Below are positions 25,734 to 35,000 of a DNA stretch of 41,401 nt, piece by piece. The position numbers and the translations under genes are program-made. Below the pieces are notes generated by a model. The model saw only the letters and a program-made list of their open reading frames with translations, searched no databases and was not told where the DNA came from. The DNA comes from Flavobacteriales bacterium. Lineage in GTDB: Bacteria > Bacteroidota > Bacteroidia > NS11-12g > UBA955. Each line of letters starts with the position of its first letter. Within the stretch, counting starts at the first letter, position 1. The stretch is from NCBI GenBank assembly GCA_947463435.1, contig CANHTS010000003.1, forward strand, positions 1 to 41,401, given 5' to 3'.

Positions 25734-27095
25734 TCAGCGCCGTACATGCACCAAGGTAAAGCGCTTTTTACTGTACTCAAAGGTCTTGCGCCCAATATCT
25801 ATTTTGGTGCCGTCTTTGGCTTTGGACGGATTGAAAACCGGTCCGTCGGGGAAGTAAATCAGCCCGCCTGTTTTGATGGCAATATCCACCAGGTTGGCAT
25901 GAATATTCGTCTGAATATTGCAGGGAATCACATTCACCGGTTTTTTGAGGGAAACGATCAGGCGCATGTCTTTCACACCAGCCGTGTTGTCTGCGATCAT
26001 AAGCAGGGTATCTGCATCGGGAAACTCTTTGGCGGCGCGGAGCAGTGCTTCGATATTGTTTTCGGGCATATCGCCGCCGGAACCGTTGCGCATGGCCCGG
26101 TAAGCCATAGCTTTTACGCTGTCGAATTGATTGCTCGAGATGGGATAAATACCACCCGTTTTCCCTGGAACCTTCCATTCATCGGGCATATTGTCGCCAT
26201 CGTTGAAGAATAGGTATTGTCCGTTGTCGAGCAATCCGGGCCGGAGTGCAAGCCAAACCAGCATTTGTGCCGTATAGGGCGACATGCTGGCGGTTACATC
26301 CTGTACCACGGCCTTGGTTTTAGGTGATGGAAGGCGGTTAAGCGTTTGCAGGAGGAAGGTATCAGGAAGGAAGGAGGCGTCAAAATCGCGCTTCTGGACG
26401 GTATAACCGCCTTTTCGGCCGCGTTCAACGCTGTCACGCCGAACTTTCATCTCCGGTTCCCTGAACCAGATACCGGGTTTGTCATAGCGGAATCCACTCT
26501 TGCGTTTCTTGAGGTTACGCGGCAGATATTTTCCGGTTGGCGTTCGCACTTTCTTGATTTTGTAATCAATCTCCAGCGGAATATCGATGCTCGTATCGTA
26601 CACACTGCGCAATACCCGTTCGATGATATCAATTTCCATCCTTGATTCTGGCCTTGGCGAAGGGTTGCGCTTCATCACCACTACAAAACCATGAAAACAG
26701 CGGGCTGCATTTTCGCGGGTAACGGCATTGCGTTGTTCAAGCACTTCCCAGCGTATTTCGCCGCGCGAGAGTATGCCAGGTATCTGTTTTTCCAGTATTT
26801 GCAGCCGCTGCCGATTTAGCTCCGGCTGGTCGAAGTCTTCCAATTCGCGGAAGCGCGTATAGACCAGTTTGATGGCTGCAACGCTGTCGGGTTTCAATCC
26901 TTTGAATTCGGTCGGATTTACAAATTGTGCGCCGGCAAAGTCCATGCTCAGCAGGCGCATGGAGGAAGGTAGTCGGCTCGTGCCCAATTCGCCCACTATG
27001 TCGGGTTTGATGGCCATGATGGCTTCAATCCGGCTGTTTTGCGCTTGCAGGAAGAAAGGCAGAAACACAAAAAATATCAAACAGCGACGGGCCAC
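25734..27095 (-). CDS. Secreted protein with a probable von Willebrand A-like domain
   Basis: A 453-residue protein with signal peptide (MARRCLIFFVFLPFFLQAQ). The N-terminal 250 residues are basic and unrecognised. From about 262 it looks like a VWA domain: AVVQDVTASMSP (D266-x-T268-x-S270, a MIDAS-like D-x-T-x-S), GSGGDMPENNIEALL at 338-352 where VWA proteins carry their next metal-site loop, and LLMIADNTAGVKD at 364-376 with the third Asp. The final part, NVIPCNIQTNIHANLVDIAIK with TGGLIYFPDG after it, matches the last strand and helix of VWA. The GTG start is forced: an in-frame stop lies 15 bases upstream. No homologue name comes to mind. A periplasmic or surface metal-dependent binding protein is inferred. 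It is divergent from the M16 peptidase gene. Confidence 0.65.
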   Translation of the reverse strand: MARRCLIFFVFLPFFLQAQNSRIEAIMAIKPDIVGELGTSRLPSSMRLLSMDFAGAQFVNPTEFKGLKPDSVAAIKLVYTRFRELEDFDQPELNRQRLQILEKQIPGILSRGEIRWEVLEQRNAVTRENAARCFHGFVVVMKRNPSPRPESRMEIDIIERVLRSVYDTSIDIPLEIDYKIKKVRTPTGKYLPRNLKKRKSGFRYDKPGIWFREPEMKVRRDSVERGRKGGYTVQKRDFDASFLPDTFLLQTLNRLPSPKTKAVVQDVTASMSPYTAQMLVWLALRPGLLDNGQYLFFNDGDNMPDEWKVPGKTGGIYPISSNQFDSVKAMAYRAMRNGSGGDMPENNIEALLRAAKEFPDADTLLMIADNTAGVKDMRLIVSLKKPVNVIPCNIQTNIHANLVDIAIKTGGLIYFPDGPVFNPSKAKDGTKIDIGRKTFEYSKKRFTLVHVRR

Positions 27096-27155
27096 ATTCT
27101 CATAACGTCAAACCCTGTGCCGTTATTGGCTGGCTTTCGAGCCCCTGCAGCAGCG

Positions 27156-27163
27156 TACCTTTG
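27156..27163 (+). promoter_or_regulatory. Promoter -7 element for the M16 peptidase gene
   Basis: TACCTTTG followed by C, perfect TAnnTTTG, ends 6 nt before the ATG at 27170 and shows that the upstream in-frame codon at 27161 is not the start. Confidence 0.62.
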
Positions 27164-27169
27164 CGTTTC

Positions 27170-28408
27170 ATGGCAGCACCTGAATACCGCCTCCATACCT
27201 TTTCCAACGGCCTGCGCATGGTGCACAAGCGTGTCGGCGGCACGCGACTCGTTCATCTCGGTTATGTGATCAATGCGGGTTCCCGGCACGATGGCGCGCA
27301 TCCGGGCCTGGCGCATTGCTTCGAACACATGATGTTCAAGGGCACGGAAAAACGCAAAGCCATACACGTTCTGAACAGGCTTGAAACCGTGGGCGGCGAA
27401 CTCAACGCCTTCACTACCAAAGAAATCACGAGTATTTACGCCAGTGTGATGACGGCACATTTCAGCCGTGCGGCGGAACTGTTGACCGATGTGGCCTTTC
27501 ATTCTACTTTTCCTGAGCACGAGCTGAAGAAGGAAAAGCAGGTGATTACGGAAGAAATCAACCTGTATCTCGACACACCCGAAGAGAATATCTACGACGA
27601 ATTCCAGGAGATGGTGTTTCGCGACCATCCGCTCGCTGGAAATATTCTCGGCACGCCGGAAAGTGTGAAGGCCATGCAGCGGGAAGACATGGTTACTTTC
27701 CGGGCGAGCCATTATGGTTCATTGAACACGGTTTTCGCAGTGGTTGGAAACATCAGCTTTGAGCGGGCGATTCGCACCTTGCAGCCGCTTATGGATGCCA
27801 TTCCGGCCTATGCAAACGGCAATGGAAGGCAGCAACAAACGCTGCATTACAAGCCAGAAAGCCGCAGTACGGAAACCGAGTTTGTGCAAGGTTACGCCAT
27901 TATGGGCTGCCCGGCCTATGCCTCAGACGATAAACAGCGCTGGCCCATGAACCTGCTCAACAACCTGCTGGGGGGCCCGGGTTTGAATTCCAGGCTGAAC
28001 CTGGCCATACGCGAGAAGTATGGGTTTACCTACAGCGTGGAAAGCGGTTATGCTGCCTTTGCCGATACGGGTATGTTCCATTGCTATGTTTCAAGCGATA
28101 AGGCCCATCTCATGCGCGCCGTCTTGCTGATTGAAAAAGAACTAACCAAACTGCGCGATAAACCCTTGGGCACACTTCAGTTGCACAATGCGCGCAACCA
28201 GTTGTGCGGACAAATTGTCATGGCCGATGAAAACCGCAGCGGGCTGATGATGCATCTGGGTAAGCACATTGTGCAGCGCGGCTCGGCAGAATCGCTCGAC
28301 CAGGTGTTGAAGCATATCCAAAATATCAGCGCCACACAGCTCACTGAAGTGGCACGTGAGGTATTCGATCCGGCAAGGCTCAGTTATCTGCTGTACCTTC
28401 CGGCATGA
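27170..28408 (+). CDS. M16 family zinc peptidase (pitrilysin/processing peptidase type)
   Basis: A 412-residue cytosolic-looking M16 peptidase with no signal peptide. The inverted zinc motif HxxEH is HCFEH at 49-53, and the third ligand is Glu129 in ITEEINLY, at the usual spacing. The second, inactive homologous half begins near 200, with the R/Y pair of M16B enzymes suggested by REKYGFTYSVESGY. M16B enzymes degrade short peptides or process precursors. Length is normal for a single-chain M16B protein. The start follows a perfect promoter element by six bases. The next gene overlaps by four bases (ATGA), so the peptidase and the AlbA_2 protein are co-expressed. Confidence 0.92.
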   Translation: MAAPEYRLHTFSNGLRMVHKRVGGTRLVHLGYVINAGSRHDGAHPGLAHCFEHMMFKGTEKRKAIHVLNRLETVGGELNAFTTKEITSIYASVMTAHFSRAAELLTDVAFHSTFPEHELKKEKQVITEEINLYLDTPEENIYDEFQEMVFRDHPLAGNILGTPESVKAMQREDMVTFRASHYGSLNTVFAVVGNISFERAIRTLQPLMDAIPAYANGNGRQQQTLHYKPESRSTETEFVQGYAIMGCPAYASDDKQRWPMNLLNNLLGGPGLNSRLNLAIREKYGFTYSVESGYAAFADTGMFHCYVSSDKAHLMRAVLLIEKELTKLRDKPLGTLQLHNARNQLCGQIVMADENRSGLMMHLGKHIVQRGSAESLDQVLKHIQNISATQLTEVAREVFDPARLSYLLYLPA

Positions 28409-29034
28409 TTCCGGCGCACATACGGAAAATGCTGCTCGGCGGCGAAAGTGAGGTGCTCGATTTCAAGCAAACCATCAGCAGCGCGGCGAAAATTGCCAAG
28501 ACGATGGTGAGCTTTGCCAACCACAAAGGGGGAACCATATTGGTTGGAATTCGCGACAATGCAACAGTCTCTGGTATACGCAGCGAAGACGAGAAATACA
28601 TGCTCGACCTCGCTGCGGGTTTTTTCTGTAAGCCTGAAGTATCACTCATCATTCACGAACATGAGGCGGAAGGGAAAACCATCCTGGAGGCTATCGTTCC
28701 GGAAGGTCCTTCCAAGCCCTATTACGCAAAGGGAGAAGATGGTAAGTGGTGGGTTTATGTGCGTGTGGCCGATCAATGCATTCTTGCCAGCAAGGTGACG
28801 ATCGACGTCATGAAGCGCCGTTCGGGTGAAAAGCCAACCAAACTCCAATATACCCCGCTCGAGCAACAGCTCTTGAAAGCTATCGAAATGCAGGGCCGCA
28901 TTACCATGCCCGAGGTTTGTGCATCTTTCAATATCAGCCGCCGACGCGCAACGCGCATGCTGGTGAACTTGCTGAGCATAGGCGTATTGCGCAGCCATAC
29001 CACAGAGAAGATAGAGTTTTATACCCTGGCCTGA
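28405..29034 (+). CDS. AlbA_2/Schlafen-type putative nucleic-acid-binding protein with winged helix
   Basis: A 209-residue protein. Residues 1-125 match the AlbA_2 (Schlafen-like) domain: GGESEVLDFKQTIS near the start (E-S-x-x-L/V-x-F-K) and SFANHKGGTILVGIRDN at about 36-52. Residues from about 146 form a winged helix-turn-helix (LKAIEMQGRITMPEVCASF then ISRRRATRMLVNLLSIG). AlbA_2 proteins often act as transcriptional regulators or nucleic-acid-binding proteins; some relatives are nucleases, but no catalytic claim can be made here. It is translated through a four-base overlap from the M16 peptidase gene and ends five bases before the convergent giant surface-protein gene. Confidence 0.82.
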   Translation: MIPAHIRKMLLGGESEVLDFKQTISSAAKIAKTMVSFANHKGGTILVGIRDNATVSGIRSEDEKYMLDLAAGFFCKPEVSLIIHEHEAEGKTILEAIVPEGPSKPYYAKGEDGKWWVYVRVADQCILASKVTIDVMKRRSGEKPTKLQYTPLEQQLLKAIEMQGRITMPEVCASFNISRRRATRMLVNLLSIGVLRSHTTEKIEFYTLA

Positions 29035-29038
29035 AGAT

Positions 29039-32000
29039 TTAACGGAACAGATGGAAGGTGTTGTTATACCAATGCCTTACGCCTTTGAAATCGGTAATAT
29101 CCAGCGAAACAACATAAACGCCCGGTGTAACTGGTTGGCCCTTGAATGTGCCATCCCATGGTTCGCTGTTGTTCGTACGGTACATCAGTTCACCCCAGCG
29201 GGAATAAATTTCCATTTTGTATTGCTGTATGCCCATTCCCTGGGGTGCAAAGAGATCGTTTTTTCCGTCGCGCCCTGGGGTGAAGGCATTTGGAACGTGC
29301 AGGGTGAAAATGTAGCGCACCTGCACGCGGTCTTCGCTGGAATCGCGGCAACCGTAATCATTTTGTACCCACTGGCGCAAACGATACCAACCGCTGTCCG
29401 CATAGGTATGGTTCACGTTGGAAGTCTGGTAAAGACTGCTGCCGTCTCCCATATCATACCAATACAAAGTGGCGCCGGCGCTGCGGTCGAGCAGACGAAT
29501 GACAGGATCGAGAATGGTGGTTCCATCGGCTGGCTGGATTTCAAAACCAGCTGAAGGAACCGGATATACCCAAACCGGTCTCACGGTATCGTAACGGCAA
29601 CCATAATTGGTCAAAATGTCTAGCCGCACATTGAAGATTCCATCGCTGCGGTAGGTGTATTGTGGATTGGCGCTTGAAGAAGTTCTGCCGTCGCCGAAGT
29701 TCCAGCTATGGCGAGATACGCTGCCACCGGGAACCACGCTGAGGTCATTGAAGCTGGTGAAATCACCCAGGCATACGGTATCAGCAACAAAAGCCGGAAC
29801 GACTTTATCAAAAGCGGTTACGAACCGGATCAGCGAATCGCGACAACCCTGATTGCTGGAAGCGTGCAACGCAACACGGTAAGTTCCGGCGCCTGGATAA
29901 GCATGGGCGGGAGAACCATTGGTGCTGCCTTTTCCATCACCAAAATCCCAACGCTGGGTTGCGATGCTGCCGCCGGTCACCCGTAATGTGTCTCTGAATT
30001 CAAAGCGGTTGTCGTAGCAGGCATTCACCGCTCCAAAGCCAATTTGTGGCAAGGCGTGAATACGGATATTCCGGTTGGTGTGATAAATACAACCTTCTGC
30101 GTTTTCCAGGCTGAGCTTTACGTTGTAGAGACCGGGGTTTTTATACCGGTAAACCGGATTTTGCAGGGTGGATGAATCGCCGCTGCCAAAGAACCATTTC
30201 CGTCTGGTGGGTGTGCCGTTTCCGGTATGGCTGCCGCTGAAAACTGCATCTTCTCGCAGGCAATGATCGCTGAGGACAATATTCGGCCTTGCAGCATGAT
30301 GCACTATGGCTTCCTTGCTGAGCGAATCGCGGCATCCGTACTGGCTTTCCAGGTAAAGCCTGACAGTATAGCGGCCACCTGCGTTGTATCGATATGTCGG
30401 ATGTGTAAGATTGCTGCTGTTGCCGTCTCCAAATGTCCAGTTTCTGCTGCGGATGGTGCCAAAGTCAATGCGCGAACTGTCGCGGAACCGTGTGGTGCTG
30501 TCTTCACAAACAGCCTGCATGCTGAACGCAGGAACAGGTGATGGATAAACACGGAAACTGTCGGTGCGGCTGTCGGCGCAACGGCGATCGCTTTCCACAA
30601 ATAAGTAGACCGGAATCATGCCGGCATTACGCGTTCTCCATGCCCCGCTGTTGCTGCTAAAGCTGTCGCTGGCTGCAATTTTCCAACCTATGCGTCCTTT
30701 TCCTGCGCCATTCCAATTGGAGTTATCGCTGAACCGGAGGCTGTCGCTGATGCAGACTCCGTTGCTGATCAATGCTGCCACAGGCCGGGGATGAATGGTT
30801 GCCGAACCGCTGAAAGTATCTTTACAACCGTTGATGCTGGCCGCGAAAAGGGTAACTGTGTATGTACCGGCGGCTGGATAAATGTGTTTTACGAGTTTTC
30901 CGCTGTCTGTCTTGCCATCACCAAAATCCCAACGGGGTTTGAGCAGTGTGCCGCTCAACAGTGTTGTGGAATCGGCAAACCGGAGTGTGTCGGCGCCTTT
31001 TCCGTAGCATGCAGCTCGGTTGCCGAAGAAAGCGCGCGGACCAGGGAATACGTTCACTGTGGCGCGGAAGGTATCGGTGCAATTGGCATCGCTGATAGCG
31101 ACAAGGCGCACACTTCGGCTGAGGCCGCCATTCATGCGCAGGGTTTGTTTCAGGCCGTTGAGTGTATCCAGGCTTCCTAATGTCCACTGGCGCTCGCGGA
31201 TGATTCCGGTGCTGAGGGTGCTGGAATCGGTAATCAACGGGTCTTTTCCTTCGCACACACGGCTCCAGCCAAAGGCGGCGCGCGGATAAGGTTTGATTTG
31301 AACCCTGGCGGTATCCCAGGCTTTACAGTTGTTGGAGTCGCGTACTTCGATGCGGTAGGTTATTGTTGCGGCAGGTCTTGCTATGGTATTGGCACGGAGC
31401 GAATCATTCAAACCTGTGCCGGGAGTCCAGCGGAAGCGGTAAAGACCTTTCCCCCCGCTGGCTTTGGCGGAAAGAGCTGTGGGTTTACCTACGCAAAGGA
31501 GTGTATCGGTCGGACCGGCATCCACCACCGGAGGGGCGTGAACGGCCAGGCGCACCGTATCCCGCGTGGTGCAAAGGCCGCGGTTGGTGGCGAGAATCAG
31601 GTCGTATGTTTCCGATTTTCCACTGCCATTTAGCAACAATACGCGCGGCCGGGCAAGGGTGTCGTTGTCGAAGGCTGCTGCAGGTTCCCAGCTGTAGCGG
31701 AAACGGTTGGAATTGAATAAACCGGCCCGGAGGCTGTCGCCCGAACAAACCTGCAAATCCGGTCCGGCATTGGTTAAACCGGGAACCGGGAATCGGGTTT
31801 GACGGAATAGGCAGGCACAGGCAGCAGAATCAACAACAGCAATAACGGCACAGGAATATCCGGCGCGTATGCGCAAGGTTTTCAGGACATTGGCTGTCGC
31901 ATTCGCCGCCAGTCCTGATTTCAGGGTATCAGTACCAAGAATCGGATCTCCGGGGCTCAATCCGGCAGAAGCGTCGGCATCGTAGTGGTAGCGTATGACG

Positions 32001-35000
32001 ATGGGTGCGCCGGCAGCAATCCGTACACCGGTATTCCGAATGCTATAAGAGAGTTTGATTTCTTCGCTGTCGTTGCTGAGTTGCCGCGCCGAAATTCCCA
32101 TGTTCAGGAATTGGGGTTGTGCTTTCAGCAAGGTTGGACGGCTTAGCTCTTTACCGGTGATGACATTGATGGTGCACTTGGAATTGTCTTTCACACAAAC
32201 CACCTCCTGTTTCACGACACTTTGCCCGTACAAATCAGCCTGTCCGCAAGAGAAGAAACGCCCATCGGTTTGAAAGCGGAAACGGAATTCCATGGAATCG
32301 CCGGGTTTTATACCCCCGCGTAAGGACCATTCCACTTCGGTTGCGCCGTTTACATCGCGGCGTCGCACTGCTGTTGGCCCGTTGCGGATTGCAGTAAGCG
32401 AACTGGTATCGTAAACCATTCCTTTGGGAAGGAGGAGCTGGTATTTGTCGTTCCACGAAGTAGTATCAGGACCAAGCACAACAACGCGTACCCGCATGTT
32501 GGAGGGTTTTTCGCAAGGGAAAATGCTGTCTGCCCATTGTTTTACCTGGGTGAAATAGGGTCTGATTACCCCTTTAATATCCAGCGGATAACTGATGGCA
32601 GGGATAGAAGGGACAGGATCTCCGCAGCGGATGATGGCTGCAGCATTCGCCCGTACAAAGCTGCCCGAGGAATAATCGCAATTGGTGCGTGCACGGAAAG
32701 AAATAAACAGCTTGTTTTTTGACGTGTCTGTTGTGCCTCTGAATCCTTTTGCAAGGGTGCTGTTAAGCTTATCGAGGTTCCACTCGTAGGTGGTTCCGCT
32801 AACGAGCGAAGGAGCAGGCAGGGAAACAGGGGCGGCATTGCGCGGGTATTGCAAGCGTACCGTTCCTGAAACTACTTCCATACCAAGCGGTAAGGTCAGT
32901 TGGACGCGCGTATTGTACGTGCTCGTGGCCTGCACATTCTCCAGCAGGATCCGGTAAGGCACTTCAGCGCATAAAGGAGCGATGCTGGCCGAGTCATACA
33001 GCGTAAGCTGGAGTCGCGTGTTCTGGGGCTCAAGGAACAGTTTGGTTTGATTGGGTGTGCACCTGTAAGCAGTGAGGTCTTTGGGGTATTCGAGGCAGTT
33101 CCAGCCACCGAGTAAGGTGAGCGAATCTTTGGTACAGCTGGTGTAAACGGCTCTGACCTTAAAGCGGCGGACGCCATTGGCAGGCAAGTTACCGGCGCGG
33201 TAAACACCATTGACCGGGCGAATGAGGGTATCGCGGACAGCATCGCGGATTTCCACCACGCGGATTCCTCCTGCAGAAACCGGGCTCAGCCAAGCATTGA
33301 AAGCGGCAAAGCCAGTGGATGCATTCGAGTAACGCACCTCCCATTCTGCCGTATCGGTGGAAGCATAAAGCGTTGGCAAAACGGGTTGTAAAGAGAGGTT
33401 TGGGCGGTTAAACACGAGGTAGTCGTCATGTCCGGCTACAGAAGAAGGAACGGTATCAAAACCGCGTCCCAGGCTGTTCCGGCGCTCAAAAATGAAATCG
33501 TATTTGAGGGTAATCGGCGTTCCGGCCGGCAATTCACAACCAGGTTGTATCAGGGCGTTGAAATACCCGTGGAAACCATCGTCGCTGTAAGACAACTTAC
33601 CGCCACGGTCTTTGTAGAGATTGGTGGCATCGATCACCAGCGGACTGATGCTGCCGGCGACGGGTTGCAGGCTGTCGGCGATTTCAGTTACAGTCTGATT
33701 CGAACCAGCAGTGCGGTATTGTACGATTTGCGAGCGGATATACTTCGCTCCTGCTGGCAGATAAAGTCTTACAGCCTTGAGTCTTCCGAAATTACGGTAT
33801 TCGTACTGAAAATAGTTGCCGCCTCCGTAGTTGGAACAGCAGGGCCCGGCGCTGAGATAGAAGTAATTATTCACCCATAAGGGATTGCAGCTGTTGATGT
33901 TATACGTATTTCCCACCCAGTTCAGGAAATACCAGCCGCCGATGAACATCTCTCCTGAAAAAGTATCGCACTGGAAGCGTTGGCTGGCATTCGGAGCCGG
34001 CACGGTACCAAAATAGAAACGGTTGTCCCAGCGTGCGGTGACACCACCGTAACTAGGGACACCCGGATTGCCACTTACCCTGTAACGAACAATCAGTTCA
34101 ATGCTATCGTTTACGGTATAAAGGTAACTGGAAGGCAGGCAGCCACCAGCGGCAATGCTATCGAGTGTGAAATCGAATAAGAAGGTAGCATTCACCCCAC
34201 TGGTCACCTTTCGGTGCCTTACACGGTTGCAGGTACCGGAATACAGCGATCCACGCTTGTAGACGCGGAGGCGGGCATCAACGACAGTAAGGTAACTTCC
34301 GTTGGTGACGATGCTTTCCGCATACGCAAAGCGCCAGAGGGTAATTGAAGATGTGCGGCGTACCTTGCCAAAAAATGTGCTGGTGATGGTGTCGCCGGGC
34401 AGTGCCCTTTCTTTTCTTATTTTACTGTGATCCAGGCTTCCCGTGGCATCCGGCAACCCGTCGTTGTTGTTGTCGGGGGAACCAAAGGTGCTGCGCTCAA
34501 CCTTGAAATTCCGGAATTGCATGCCGCCGTTGCAGACATCATAACAATGTAACCGCAGTGTTACACTGTTGCAGAAAGTGCGAATCCAGACACTTGGATT
34601 GCACAGCGGATCCGGATTGTATCGGAACGTGGCTGCGACGGTGCGGTTGGAATTGCCTGTGGCTCCGACGCAGCTTGCCGTCAGGTAAACCATCATATCA
34701 CCATTGTTCAGGCTGAAGGGAACCGGACCTTTGAAAAATGCGCGAATGGTATCGCCATATTTTCTCACCGAATCCGAATTCCAGGTACCGGTAAGGTTGG
34801 CGTTTTGAAAGAAGAAATCTGACGCATTCAGTGAATGGGTAAGACCCGGAGGAACAATGATTTCTGCCCAATAGCGTGCCCGCGAAGTGCCGGCGAAGAA
34901 ATTTGTACTGCCAATGGTGTAGCGAAACAGCTTCTTTTCTGTATCGACCATATCCGTAGGAGCAAGCGGTGTAACACTCATTCCGGTCCAAACGGGTACC

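Noticed and set aside
28405-29034. Schlafen-type antiphage defence gene
   Set aside because: Only the AlbA_2 domain and a winged helix are present, no nuclease or sensor partner, and the gene is coupled to an ordinary M16 peptidase.
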